Of a stretch of 64,000 nucleotides of DNA, positions 22,222 to 36,100 are shown piece after piece. The first letter of the stretch is position 1. Each line of letters begins with the position of its first letter. The position numbers and the translations under genes are program-made. The notes beneath the pieces are model-generated. The model did not search any database. It saw only the letters and a list, made by a program, of their open reading frames with translations, and had not been told where the DNA came from. Origin of the DNA: Ophiobolus disseminans (taxonomy: Eukaryota > Ascomycota > Dothideomycetes > Pleosporales > Phaeosphaeriaceae); contig MU006225.1 in assembly GCA_010093685.1 (NCBI GenBank), positions 626,507 through 690,506 of the forward strand. Direction: 5' to 3'.

Positions 22222-22936
22222 GACTGCGACCGGCGCAAATGCACGTCAGGTGGTGCGGAGGTCTGGAGTCGGGGGCTGTCCTCGAGGCGTCCGCGGTCAA
22301 GTCGCAGCGAACAGCGCCAATGCAATTCGTCGAAGATGTCGCGCGCACTCGGTATCGTAGGGGCGTTGGGCTCAGATCGGCATGGGAGACGGACGCGTGC
22401 CGTAACGGATCGTCGCTCGTGTTGGAGTTCAGGATGCAGCACGGGAGTCGGCGAAGAGGGAGGAGCTCGCGAGGGGAGGGGGCGTCGGCAGCAGGTGCCC
22501 TAGCAACGGCAATATGACGTACACGATGTGGATGGGCGTGTGAGGACGCAGACTCGGGGCGTGGAAGGGGACAGTACGGGCAGCGAGGTGGTAGGCTTGC
22601 CAGCTCAGGGCAGACAGCGTGATGGCAGCCGTGGTGCTAGTCGACCGTCTCACTGATTCGCACTAGCCGTTCCGGTAGCGAAGCAGCTTGCGCCCGTGCG
22701 TTGCGTAGAGGACCCCGCCGAGTTGGTGAGCAGACGTCAGAGCACCACGGGTGCGGGTGTGAAGGGGCATCGCTGAGTAATAACGGGAGGCAGTGAAGAC
22801 AGGCGGGCGTTCGAGGTAGATTACCGCTGTCTGCTGCTTTTTGTGATGTGATACGATACAAAGTACTCCAGCGCCTGCAATAAATCACGAGATCCCTGCA
22901 CTGCAGAGGAAGGTGCGATCACCCATCTCGCCCACA
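22222..22936. promoter_or_regulatory. Shared divergent promoter of RTS1-like and TFC1 genes
   Basis: 715 bp separate the start codons of two divergently transcribed genes, so this interval must hold both promoters. I do not see a clear TATA box next to either start. It is GC-rich near the B56 side. Confidence 0.5.
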
Positions 22937-25054
22937 ATGAATAACGAATACAACACCGCCGATGCATGCAGTGAAGAGCAGCTGGCGCCCTGGCTGCCCA
23001 TACCCTCTCGCGCCATCTCGGTCGTCGAGCACCCATGCATCGTGAAGAACGTGGACAAGGGCATCACCTCGCTTGGTGGGCCTGTGAAATTGAGCAAGGT
23101 GAGATGAGACGCCCGACCATCAGTGCACAATTAACCACTGCACCAGGGTCTGCGTTCGAAACTGGAAACAGCTGCCGACAGTGACGACGAAGACAAGCTC
23201 AAGCAGCTCATCTCTGTTACGCTGCGGCCAGACGACCCCTTCGCCAAGCGTTTACTCTCGCAGGCAGTCACGACCAACAACTTGCTGCTCAAAGTAACAG
23301 TGCCCAAGCGAACCGGGCGCAAACGCAAGCGTGGCACTTCTGGACCTTTCGTAGCCGACAAAGAGACCACTAGTGCACTGTCGAATGGTGCAGGTCCTCC
23401 GGCGAGCAAAACGTACGTCGATGCTTCAACCATCTACAGAAGCCTGCAAGACAATGCATCGACGTACAAGGTATCAGTCGCTGGTGTGGTCGACGAAATC
23501 CATCGATTCAGGAGTGAGTATGCCAACATTTACTAAGTACATGTACTGACTACCCAGCCATGCCCGATCTACAGTACTCGGCTACTCACAACGACACCAT
23601 GGTGAACCTCAGAAACCACGTGCTGCCGATGAAGTGTACGTCTAGACTCAGAAGATTGTCTGGAAATAGTGCTAATATTAGAACAGATAGCGAATTGAAG
23701 AACTACAAGCTCAACACCAAAGCTGGGGCAGACCTGACTAAGAGTGTTGGGCCGTCGGCAGAGTTTATACAGATGCCAGTGGCCTTCAACTATCGGTTAG
23801 CGCTCTTAAACTCATAGTCTTATCTACGCTAACTTCTAAAGCTTCCAACAAAACACCTACGTCAAATACACTGAAAAGGGCGTGGTCAACCTGCAGAAGA
23901 ACTTGGCCTACAACTCATACACCATCATCAAGCCCACCGACGACAATGTGCCAACTGGGCCCAAGGCGAACCTACCACCAGAGTCCTCGCTCACTCCTTA
24001 TCTGCAGACATTAATCGCGCAAATCAGAGCTCTACTCAGCAAGCGACCCATTATTACCAGGCACTTGCTGTACAACAAGCTTGGATGGGACAGACGGACT
24101 CGATTGCGGCAGGCCGCCGTATACTGCGGCTACTTCTTCGAGAGTGGTCCATGGCGAGAGGCACTTGTAGCATGGGGAGTTGACCCGCGAAGCGACCCCG
24201 CGTACCGCAAATATCAGACCGTGTCCTTCACATCGTATGTGAAGTCGGGCAGGGCCAAGCATGGAAAGACGTTCGACGAGCATGTCCAAAATCTCAGTCA
24301 GATGTCGCAGAAGGAGCTAGAGAGACAACACATCTTCGACGGCAAGACTGTGTCTGACACCGGAAGCCTATTCCAATTCTGTGACCTTGAGGACCCGATG
24401 CTAGCAAACATACTAGCTACGAACGACATCCGGACGTCGTGTGCACCAACATTCCAGGGATGGTACCATGTTGGAACATGGGCAAAGGTTACAGTCATTC
24501 TGAAAGACAAGATGAACACTATCATATCAGGCAACAGTCCAGATGACGCTCTCTACCAGCGTGTCATTGCATGGCCAGAGCTCTGGGACGACCAAGATAT
24601 GGCGGCTACCTACAAGGCGGAGGTCAATAGCCGCCAGATCCACGAGGAGAAGAGGAGGGAGCACGACGTCATGCACAATGTGCGTTATGCAGCACGTAAC
24701 CCTAGATACACATTCGAGAAGATGGAAGGCGCCAATGAGCAGCTGCGCCAGTCGGCTGAAGAAGAAGACGCTGCAGAGGAGGTCGAGGTTCCCGAAGACA
24801 TGACTGAGATCCTGGATACAGCTGCAATCATTCTGCATGAAGGAGAGAAGGAGATGGATGACCAGGAGGACTACAACGAGGGTGAGGGCGACGAAGAGGA
24901 CGATAGCCAGCAGATTATGGAGGAGGCAGGAGAGGAGATGGACGACGGTGACGGTGACGATGAAGAGGAAGACGATGATAGTGACGTTCCCCTGGTGTCT
25001 GCACGTGCAGTATCAGAGGGCCCAGCGCCTTTTGGTGGATTGTACCGAGTGTAG
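22937..25054 (+). CDS. TFC1: TFIIIC subunit TFC1/Sfc1 (tau95, GTF3C5-like)
   Basis: 642-residue RNA polymerase III initiation factor subunit that helps recognise the A box of tRNA genes. Five exons with introns 23099-23146, 23514-23557, 23636-23686 and 23796-23841, each 44-51 bp and in phase. The N-terminal part (WLPIPSRAISVVEHPCIVKN, VKLSKGLRSKLE, LTLRPDDPFAKRL-like ISVTLRPDDPFAKRLLSQAV) is the tau95 dimerisation region. The central part has MPDLQY, LPMKYSELKNYKLN and PVAFNYRFQQNTYVKY, followed by the DNA-binding domain with PESSLTPYLQTLIAQIRALL, RPIITRHLLYNKLGWDRRTRLRQAAVYCGYFFESGPWREALVAWGVDPRSDP (winged-helix block) and FQGWYHVGTWAKVTVILKDK. The C-terminus is strongly acidic (about 555-625), as in the yeast protein. 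Identity is strong. Confidence 0.93.
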
Positions 25055-25427
25055 TCTAAATGGTTACTTAGGTCCGGGAGGGGCATAGAGTGTTTGCAGA
25101 TGCAAATACATCAAAGAAGATATCATGCATGAAGGGATTTACGTGATATGAAAAAAGCAACCGAGGTCCAAAATGCAGGGCAACAATTGCACACCATTTG
25201 TAAAAGCCGATACCTTAAGGATGTCGTCACATCTCAGGCACAGCGCGGCCCACTTTTCCGCGCGCTTGGCTTGAGCAAGTCGGATCGCCTGAGCTTTCGC
25301 TTTTCATAACCTCACCTAGACTCGCACCACCCGCATCACCGCCCACAGCCGAACCGTCCAGCCATCGACCCTCCAACCCCCTCCAGAAATACTGCGATAG
25401 CTTTTCACCAGCTAATTGACACGCACA
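25055..25427. other. Intergenic, TFC1 3' side and COX6 promoter
   Basis: 373 bp between two plus-strand genes, holding the TFC1 3' UTR and the COX6 promoter. A CACC/CCAT-rich pyrimidine stretch (25310-25390) precedes the COX6 start. Nothing else seen. Confidence 0.4.
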
Positions 25428-26225
25428 ATGTCCTTCGTGCGCTCCGCGTCGCAGGTTAGCCGAGTGGGCGCGCGAATTCCGGCATCCCGTGCAACACCCA
25501 TTGCCTGGACCGCCCAGCGCGCCTTCTCGCAGTCAGCCGCGAGGAAAAGCGACCAGCACGCTGAGGAGACGTTTGAGGAGTTCACCGCCAGGTATGACAC
25601 ATCCGTGGAGGGGTTGGGTCGAAGGGCTGGGACAGGAGCTACCCGAGGATGAATGCCAGCCATTGGGCTTCGTCAAGCATGATAGGAGCTGCGAGGCTGA
25701 TTTGTGTGTCTTTGAATAGGTACGAGAAGGAGTTCGACAAGGTCAACGATGTTTTCGAGCTTCAGGTACGTTTGTCACACCACATACTAGACACACAAGG
25801 AACATCTGGGGAGAGCCTATAGGTCATACGCGAAGACGTGGGTCTGACACTTTTACAGCGAAATCTGAACAACTGCTTCGCATACGATCTGGTCCCCTCG
25901 CCCACTGTCATCACTGCCGCCGTCCGCGCTGCCAGGCGTGTGAACGACTTCCCCTCGGCTGTCCGAGTTTTTGAGGGTACGCGTCCGTCTATGTCACAAT
26001 CATCACCCTCGCAGCATGCGCCCCTTGCACTGTTTTAGACAGGGCGAAATACTCTCCTTCACATCTCGCAACCACTCAGAAGAGTTCCATTACTAACACA
26101 TATCAGGCGTCAAGTTCAAGGTCGAGAACAAGGGCCAATACACAGAGTACCTCCAGGAGCTCGAGGGGCTACGCGAGGAACTGGGCATCCCGTTGAAGGA
26201 GGTCATGTACCCTGACGAGAAGTAA
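25428..26225 (+). CDS. COX6: Cytochrome c oxidase subunit 6 (mammalian COX5A homologue)
   Basis: 160-residue nuclear-encoded subunit of respiratory complex IV in the mitochondrial inner membrane. Four exons; introns 25592-25719 (128 bp), 25766-25822 (57 bp) and 25977-26106 (130 bp). Residues 1-40 form a basic Ser/Arg-rich mitochondrial presequence (MSFVRSASQVSRVGARIPAS ... RAFSQSA). The mature part matches the COX5A/COX6 family throughout: EETFEEFTARYEKEFDKVND, FELQVIREDVGLTLLQRNLN, CFAYDLVPSPTVITAAVRAA, RRVNDFPSAVRVFEGVKFKV and YLQELEGLREELGIPLKEVM, ending in YPDEK. Splice junctions are unambiguous because each restores the conserved text. Two introns longer than the local norm of about 50 bp are notable for such a short gene. 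Confidence 0.96.
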
Positions 26226-27198
26226 ACGGCTGCACCTCTTTCCCTCCCCTTTCACTAGTCGGCCATTGAGTCAATTTGCGCGCCCATCGTAAATGCCGAC
26301 ATTTCAGTTTTCTTTCCGTAGACGGACGCAAGGGGAGGGACCGTATGTATAGCGACAAATGATGTTTTGGTTGGCCAGCCAGATGGCGAGCATCCAGGCT
26401 GTTGGTGATGATAGATGAGCGGATTCTCGCTGTAGTAGATGTACAGATTCTATTGAGTTCTAAACTGTTAATTGTGTTTGAGCGCAGCCGTGACGTGCTT
26501 CTTATACGGTATGCTTTAAACCCATATGCTTCTGCATTGTGGTGACTCTGTCGAGGTGTGTGAAGACATCTCGTCTCGGAGTGCGTGTCTCAGAGATATG
26601 TGCATTTTGGTTGAAATCAGATTGCACTATGCGCTGTGCACAAGGAATGGGACTCAGCAACTACTAATAAACCCTCGAACTGCTTGCAAATAATGGGATC
26701 TCAGGGCTGGCACGCTGGGTCAATCAGATATCGCGGAACATACAAACGCCGACGATGCCACTATCGATAACCCTTCGGTTCGGGAAGGAGCCCCTGCGGC
26801 GTTCGGCCAATCAGATGCAGGCTTGGCATTTTCATAGTCAAGTGCTTGCCCGTCAGTCAATCCTCCGTAGAGGCTCAAGTCGCGATTCACAGCCCAGCGC
26901 ATGCTGGACGCGACCATATCCCCACCACTGAAGCTCCTTCTCCTTTACCAATTTTAATACACCCACAGGCGACACAGCCTACACTTTCCTTATCGGATTT
27001 AATATTCAAACTACTGCTGCTGCGCAACATACTTGCAACCACTTGCGACAGGCTACCGAAGCCTCGCGACCGATGCTCTCACCTTCACGGCAAGCCTCGC
27101 GCACCACAACGAGATAGCCGGGCCTCGAGAGGCGCCGTGTATAAGGCGACGAGAAGAAGAAGGAGAACAGCAGCTTTGCGCTGCAGAAATCTCCCGCG
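26226..27198. other. Intergenic, COX6 3' side and TRA1 promoter
   Basis: 973 bp between two plus-strand genes. It contains CCAATCAGA at 26807-26815, a CCAAT-type element about 390 bp upstream of the TRA1 ATG, and a small inverted repeat cccttcggttcgggaagg at 26770-26787. No coding region is supported. Confidence 0.4.
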
Positions 27199-30100
27199 AT
27201 GGCGTCTCACAATTTCGAGGCTATGGCCGCGAAGCTTGACGACCCGAACTCTGGTATGTGACATTTCCTGTCGCAATTTTGGACGATTGTGCCAGTATTT
27301 CTGGAGCCTGCAAGCTAACTGCGCGTGGATTTGCGAACGAAAGGAACGCAGGCCATCGACATACGGGATAATATTGAGAGCTACTGCCAGGGCCAGCAAT
27401 ATGCCTCCTTTTTGAACCACCTCGTTCCCGTCTTTCTCAAGACACTAGACGGCAACCCGGTCTTCATATCGACATCGCCGGAACAGCGAATACGGAACTG
27501 CGTTCTCGAGATCCTCCACCGACTGCCCATGAGCCCACCCGAAGCGGTCGAACCCCATGCGGCCAAGATTGTGGACAAGCTCGTGGGCCTTGTCAAGCTC
27601 GAGAACGAGGATAATGCGGTTCTGTGCATGAAAATCATCATGGACTTTCTGCGACACCAGACCAAGGCACTGGCTGACAGGGTTCAGCCATTTCTAGATC
27701 TCATCCAGGAGATGTTTGAGACCATGGAACAGGCGGTGCACGACACTTTCGATAGCGGCACAGCGGCAGCCACATTACAAGGCGTTCCTTCGACCCCCAA
27801 CAACCACCAGTACTCGCAGTCTCCACGACCGAGCTCTCCAGCGACCGCCCTCACATCTGGTTCGGCCGGCGATCTCGGGTCTGAACATCAGCAGACGCGC
27901 ATGCTGCTCAAGGGTATGCAGTCGTTTAAAGTTCTGGCTGAGTGTCCGATCATTGTGGTGTCGCTTTTCCAGACATACAGGAATTGCGTGAACAAGAACG
28001 TGAAACTTTTTGTTCCTCTCATCAAGAACGTACTTCTGCTTCAGGCAAAACCACAAGAGAAGGCGCATGAGGACATGAAGGCCCAGGGCAAAGTCTTCAC
28101 GGGGGTCAGTAAGGACATCCGCAACCGCGCTGCATTCGGAGATTTCATCACTGCTCAGGTCAAGACAATGAGCTTCCTAGCATATCTCCTCCGAGTATAC
28201 GCGAATCAATTGAACGACTTCCTGCCTACCCTTCCGGAAATTGTAGTGCGTCTACTGAAAGACTGCCCGCGCGAGAAGTCAGGCGCACGCAAGGAACTTT
28301 TGGTGGCGATTAGGCATATCATCAATTTTAACTTCCGAAAAATCTTCCTGAAGAAAATTGATGAGCTACTGGACGAGCGCACGTTGATCGGCGACGGCCT
28401 CACGGTTTACGAGACCATGCGACCATTAGCCTACAGCATGCTGGCTGACCTCATTCATCATCTTCGAGACTCATTGTCCAAAGAGCAGATCCGCCGCACC
28501 GTCGAAGTCTACACCAAGAACCTTCATGACACCTTCCCAGGCACCAGTTTCCAGACTATGAGCGCCAAGCTACTCCTTAACATGGCGGAGTGTATCGCTA
28601 AGCTAGAGCCAAAGGAAGATGCCCGGTATTTCTTGATCATGATATTGAACGCTATAGGCGACAAATTCGCGGCGATGAACCGCCAGTATCACAATGCCGT
28701 CAAGCTCTCTGCGCAATACAGCCAGCCTTCCATTGACGCAATTGAAGAGAATCACATGGCCGTTCAAGACCAACCGCCGGACTGGGACGAGATCGACATT
28801 TTCAACGCTACGCCTATCAAAACCTCGAATCCCCGCGACAGAAGCTCAGATCCAATTGCGGATAACAAGTTTCTTTTCAAGAATCTCCTGCATGGGCTGA
28901 AGAATCTCTTCTACCAACTTCGAGCGTGCAACCCACAGAAGATCAAAGAAGAGATCGATGTCGCGAACGCCTCTGCTAATTGGCATGAAGTATCCTTTGG
29001 CTACAACGCGGAAGAAGTCGAAGTGCTGATCAAACTCTTCCGAGAGGGCGCGAAGGTTTTTCGCTACTACGGCACAGACAAGAGCCCAGAGACCCAAGGC
29101 TTATCACCTGGTGACTTCATGGGCAACCAGCACATGATGTCTAGTGGAAAAGAGGAAAAAGAGCTCCTCGAGACTTTTGCAACTGTTTTCCATCACATCG
29201 ATCCAGCTACGTTCCACGAAGTGTTTTCTTCCGAGATACCCCATTTGTACGATATGATGTTTGATCATCCAGCGCTGTTGCATGTTCCGCAATTCCTTCT
29301 TGCTTCAGAAGCCACGTCGCCCGCCTTCTCCGGAATGTTATTACAATTTCTCATGGACCGTATCGAGGAAGTCGGCACCGCCGATGTAAAGAAGTCCTCG
29401 ATTCTCCTACGATTGTTCAAGCTATCTTTCATGGCAGTGACGCTGTTTAGTGCACAGAATGAACAGGTCCTGTTACCACATGTCAGCAAGATCATCACGA
29501 AATCCATACAGCTGTCGACGACTGCGGAAGAGCCGATGAACTACTTCCTGTTGCTAAGATCGCTTTTCCGCAGTATAGGTGGCGGGAGATTTGAGCATCT
29601 CTACAAGGAGATTCTCCCTCTCCTCGAAATGTTGCTGGATGTTCTCAATAATTTGCTGTTGACGGCACGAAAGCCGGCCGAGCGAGACCTCTTTGTGGAG
29701 TTGTCTCTCACAGTACCTGCTAGACTCAGCAATCTGTTACCACACTTGAGCTATCTCATGAGGCCTCTTGTAGTAGCACTTCGAGCGGGATCAGATTTAG
29801 TAGGCCAAGGGCTGCGCACGCTCGAGCTTTGTGTAGACAATCTGACGGCCGACTACCTTGATCCGATCATGGCGCCTGTCATCGATGAGCTTATGGCTGC
29901 TCTGTGGGAACATCTCAAGCCGAATCCTTACAGTCACTTCCACGCCCACACTACTATGCGTATCCTGGGCAAGCTAGGTGGACGAAATCGCAAGTTCATC
30001 ACCGGGCCTCCTGAGCTCGACTACAAACCATACTCCGACGATTCATCGTCTATCGACATTCGACTTATCGGATCGACCAAGGATCGAGCTTTTCCGGCAG

Positions 30101-33100
30101 CTATAGGCATCGACACTGCAATTGCCAAACTTCACGAGATCCCCAAGCTACCCGCAGCGAAGAAGTCAGACACTTTCCATAAGCAGCAAGCTTTCCGTCT
30201 TATCACTGCACATACCAAGCTTTTAGTCGGGTTCGACAGCTTGCCAGAAGATTTTGCGCAAATGGTACGGCTGCAGGCGAACGACTTGTGCGCAAAGAAG
30301 TTCGACCTTGGTGCCGACATCCTGACTGCATCGGAACGTGAGAAATCCATTGTCAAGAAGGGCGTTGAGGGAGAGACCTTGAAGAAGCTCCTAAAGGCAT
30401 GCATTTTTGCTGTGTCAATCCCAGATCTCAAGCCAGACGCCGAGACTTTTGTGACCCATCTGGCCAAACACTTTACCTTCTTGGAGCTCGGATCACAGTT
30501 TGCAACGCTAAAACACAAGAACAAGCCCTTTGACGTTCATTCTGGCGAAGGCTTGGTCGTGATAGAGAGCGACATCATTTCGGACGCGATTGGGGAGTCT
30601 CTTGCCTCAGAAAATGTAGCGGTACGAGAGGCAGCCGAGCAAGCCATTATGACTATTCGGGATGCTGTAAAGGCAATCTTCGGGAACGATAAGGAGCTTG
30701 ACAAGTTTGCCTTCTTCAACGAACTCTCCAGCACCTTTTGCCACAACTGCCATGCCGATGACTGGTTCATGAAATCCGGAGGTACTAAGGGTATCGAAAT
30801 CATGATCAAACAACTGGGTCTCCCTCAGTCTTGGATGGTAGCGCGTCACTTCGAGCTCATCCGAGCCCTGAACTTCGTCATGAAGGACATGCCCATTGAT
30901 CTGGACTCAAAGACGCGGATACAGGCGGAAGGCCTCATTGAGGACCTTATCCGTCGGTGCCATAAAAAAACGACCAAGGAAGATCTTGAAAAGGGAAACA
31001 ACATCACACTTCGGTTGTGTGGACAACTCGTGGGCGATCTCTCTCACATGAACAAGAGCGTGCGTGTAGCAACACAACAAGCATTCCACGTCTTGTCCGA
31101 TGTCACTGGCCTTGGCATTCACGAGCTCATAATGCCCGTCAAGGATAGACTCGTGGTCCCTATCTGGACAAAGCCGCTTAGAGCGCTACCATTTGGTATA
31201 CAGATCGCATACATCGACGCCATTACCTTCTGCCTGAAGCTGAAGAACAATATCCTAGAATTCAACGACCAGTTGACTAGGCTTCTGATGGAGTCCCTGG
31301 CTCTGGCTGACGCCGAAGACGAAGGCCTCGCCAGTAAGCCTTTCGAGCAGCGGAACGCTGAGCACATCGTCAGCTTGAGAGTTGCTTGTATTCGACTGTT
31401 GTCAACAGCTCAGAGCTTCCCGGAGTTCAGCACCACACCACCAAATCAGACCTTCCTGCGTATCATTGCAGTATTCTTCAAGTGTCTATACTCGAAGTCC
31501 CCTGAAGTCATTGAAGCAGCCAACATTGGCTTGTCAGGTGTCATCTCCGCAACAAACAAGCTACCAAAGGACGTCCTTCAAAGCGGCCTTCGACCAATTC
31601 TAGTGAATCTGCAAGACCCGAGGAAGCTTTCGGTTGAGAATCTTGATGGCCTGGCTCGACTCTTGAAGCTACTTACGAATTACTTCAAAGTCGAGATCGG
31701 CACCCGTCTCTTGGACCACTTGAAGAGCATTGCGGATTCCAACAGCTTACAGAAGATATCCTTCAAGATGATCGAGCAAGAATCCAAGATGAAGATCGTT
31801 ACTGGTATCTTCAACATCTTCCATTTGCTTCCACCAGCAGCAGCCACATTCCTCAAGCAGATCATCGAGAAGGTCATCGAGCTAGAGACGGCTCTCAGGC
31901 GGACGCACTATAGCCCATTCCGGGAGCCTCTGATCAAGTACCTCTGCATGTATCCCACAGAATCTTGGGAGTACTTTGCACCCAATCTTAAGGATCAGGT
32001 TCAAGGGCGGTTTTTCGCTCAATTGCTGGAGAACAAAGCGAGTGGGGTACTGAGAAAGCAGGTCATGGATGATGTACCTGGTTTCTTGGGCGCGATGAAT
32101 TTCGAAGGGACAGACAAGGAGAAGTGCCAGGCTCAGCTTAACGCCATCCACATCGCTTACGCACTGAGCCAATTTGAAGAGTCGAGCAAGTGGCTGGCTT
32201 CCAATGATGACTTAAGAAAAGGCCTCTTCGATGCTGCAAAATCTCTAGAGAAGAAGCTTCGATCGAATAGCATCGACTCTGAGCTACGTCTAGCCACGGA
32301 GCAGGCTGGCGATCAGACCATGATCATCTTCACCACTTACCTCAAGCATGAGCCAAACAGTCTGGACTTTCTCTTGGAGCTTATCGACGCCATCACCGCA
32401 GAAGAACTGAAATCCTCACCGCGATTGTATGACTTCATCTATGAACACATCGTGTCCAGTGATTCTGTCGAATACTGGAAAACGCTCGTACACAAATGCA
32501 TTGACCTCTACACTTCTCGCAATTCATCGCAGAAGACGAAGACTTTCCTCTTCCGGTACATCGTCAACCCCATCTTCGCCATGGACGTCAAGCGGAACTG
32601 GGATAGCTTGTTCAATCAGAAGGCTAAGGGCACAAAGTTGATGGATCGCAGCATGACCGAGACTATCCACAACAGGCTATGGAAGCCACAGTCTCTGACT
32701 GATACTTCTGAAGAGACTGCTCAGCTGGGAGTTGACCACTCGCGAATGGAGCTCCTTCAGTTGACGACTTTGTTACTCAAACATTATTCTGGTATGATCC
32801 AGGAGGCCCGCAAAGACGTCATCAAGTTCGCGTGGAACTACATCAAGCTCGAAGACATCATCAACAAATACGCCGCATATGTACTAATAGCATTCTTCAT
32901 TGCGGTCTTTGATACGCCAATGAAGATCGCCATTCAAGTCTACCAAGCTCTTCTCAAGGCGCACCAGAACGAAGGCCGTTCACTAGTAATGCAGGCGCTC
33001 GAACTTATGGCTCCAGTCTTGAAGAAGCGAATGGGTGGTGGCGATCCCAAGATGCCTCGATGGATTCAATACCCTAGAAAGGTACTGTCCGAGGAGAGCT

Positions 33101-36100
33101 CGAATCTGCAACAGCTGATGAGCATCTTCAACTTCATTGTACGGCATCCAGACCTGTTCTACGAGGGTCGGGAGCATTTGTCAAGTATCATCATCACAGC
33201 GCTTAGCAAGATCGCGCAGCCGCCAAATCCTTCGACAGATGCCAAGAAGCTTGCTCTGAATTTAATCAGCCTCATCAGGACATGGGAGGAGCGCACCGCA
33301 AGTGAAGCTGGTGGCGCGTTAGATCGCGTCTCAGAGTCGCCACAGGCTCTCAAGAGGAGGGCTGATGGCACACCCGTAGCTCCAGGACCACTGCCCAAAG
33401 GCTTCGTTACTTCGGCCGCTATTCGTATGATGCTCGTCAAATATCTGATTCAGTTCATCGCATATCTTCCCGAGCGTTACCCGGTCGCATCACCAAAACC
33501 AAAAGATCCGGCAACTACTACCCAACCTGCGCAACAGCCTGCTGAGATCTGCAGGAAGGCTGTCCAGTTGCTCCACGATCTGCTCTCGCCACGACTGTGG
33601 AATGATCTGGACCTTGATCTCATGCTTAGCAAGAAGATCGAAGAAATCCTACTTACGGAGGTGAAGCAAGACGACAAGCCTGAGCAGTTCCACACTCGTA
33701 TGATCAACACTCTGCAGATTGTGAAGGTCATCGTCAACGTTAGATCTGATGACTGGGTCTTGCAACGCGTTCCACAATTCCAGAAGATCTTGGAGAAACC
33801 CATTCGGTCTGAGAACGCGGACGTTCAAGCCAGTCTTCATGCGATCGATGAATCTGAGGATGGCTCCAGGAAGTTACAGTCTACCCTCAAGCGCATTCTT
33901 GAAGTTATGCCAGAGCCTATTACCGATGATGAGGGCAATACTGAGGAGTCACCGTCCACCGAGTTTGTCAATTTCCTTGGTGCGGTAGCGACTGAATCTC
34001 TGTCAAACGGGTCGTACATTTGTGCTATCAACATTCTCTGGACTCTTTGCCAAAAACGACCGGAAGAGATCGACCAGCACATTCCGCAGATTATGAAAGC
34101 GTTCCAGGGCAAGATGGCCAAGGATCATCTTGCTGGTCACAGTGGCATACCTGGACAGCCCGCACAACCAGGCATGCGCCCTGAAGGACCCAATCCGCCC
34201 ACCGATCCCCGCGAAGTCGAGATCCAAACTGATCTCGTCCTGAAGACCGTCGACATCCTTGCAGCCCGAATGGGCGAGCTTGGAGAGAATCGCCGACCGT
34301 ACCTTAGTGTGCTTGCATCGCTCGTTGAACGCTCCCAAGTCAACTCTGTATGCATGAAGGTTCTGGACTTGGTCGAAGACTGGATCTTCAATTCGAACGA
34401 GCCTGTACCGACGCTTAAGGAGAAGACGGCAGTGCTTAGCAAGATGCTGCTGTTCGAGCACAGACCAGATACGTCGCTACTTACACGCTTCCTCGACCTT
34501 GTCATACGTATCTACGAGGATCCCAAGATCACCCGGTCGGAGCTCACCGTACGCATGGAGCATGCGTTCTTGATAGGCACACGAGCGCAGGACGTCGAGA
34601 TGCGCAATAGATATATGACCATCTTCGACAAGAGCTTGAGTCGGACTGCAGCCAGTCGTCTGAGTTATGTCCTTGCGTCTCAGAACTGGGACACCTTGTC
34701 CGATAGTTATTGGCTGAGCCAAGTCATTCATTTGATGTTCGGTTCAGTCGAAATGAACACAATGGCCCAGCTACATTCGGAGGATTTCCGATTGATGCAA
34801 CCCAGCGCCTTCTTCGGTACTTACAGCAAAGATTCGAGGATTGCGGACATCATGCTCGACGATGATCTGGAGAATCTAGTGAATGGCCATCGTCGCTTCT
34901 GCAACCAGCTAGCCGACGTCAAGATCAAAGACATCTTCGAACCACTCGGACATTTACAACACACAGACAGCAACCTCGCACACGACATTTGGATCGCATT
35001 CTTCCCACTCGCCTGGACTGCGCTCACCAAGGATGATCAAAGCGACCTCGAGAAGGGTATGGCTGCACTATTAACGAAGGACTATCATTCCCGTCAGCTT
35101 GATAAGCGACCTAATTGTGTTGCGACGATGCTGGACGCCATTGTTCATGCTCGACCACGGGTTAAGTTCCCACCGCACATCATGAAGTATCTCGCCCAGA
35201 CGTATAATGCCTGGTACACGGCGGCAGTCTACATGGAAGACTCTGCAATCTCGCCTGTAGTGGATGTGGAGAAGCTGAGAGAGAGCAATCTTGATGCGCT
35301 GCTCGAGATCTACAGCGGCCTACAAGAAGATGATCTGTTTTATGGCACCTGGCGACGACGATGTCAGTTCATCGAAACCAACGCTGCACTTTCATACGAA
35401 CAGTGTGGCATCTGGGACAAGGCTCAGCAAATGTATGAAGCCGCTCAGATCAAGGCGCGAACATCAGTACTCCCCTTCTCGACTGGAGAGTATATGCTTT
35501 GGGAAGACCATTGGGTGATCTGCGCCCAAAAGCTGCAACAATGGGAGATCTTAAGCGACTTTGCTAAGCACGAGAACTTCAACGATCTCTATCTGGAGTC
35601 TACATGGCGCGTTTTCGAGGCGTGGCAAAATACGGAGACACGAGAACAGCTTGATGCTACCATCAAGGCTGTCAGCGATGCACCGACACCCCGACGTGTG
35701 TTCTTCCAAACTTTCATGTCCCTTTTGAAGCTCCACAACAAGCAAGAGTCTCAACCCGAATTCCACCGATTGTGCGATGAGTCGATACAGTTGTCGATAC
35801 GTAAGTGGCATCAACTTCCTCGTCGGATCACTCAGGCACACATTCCACTCCTTCAACACTTCCAGCAATTGGTTGAGCTACACGATGCTAGTGTCATCTG
35901 CCAGAGCCTCGCGTCGACAACACAAGCCAATCTGGACATCAAGTCTCAAGAGCTCAAGCTGCTCCTTAGTACGTGGCGGGACAGGCTTCCGAACTTCTGG
36001 GACGACATCAACGCTTGGCAAGATCTCGTTACATGGCGTCAGCACATCTTCCAACTTATCAACGGCGTGTATCTAAACCTACTGCCACCGAACCAGAACA

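Noticed and set aside
26770..26787. Short inverted repeat cccttcggttcgggaagg as a possible tRNA arm or terminator
   Set aside because: No cloverleaf can be built around it and no box A/B spacing; too short to call.
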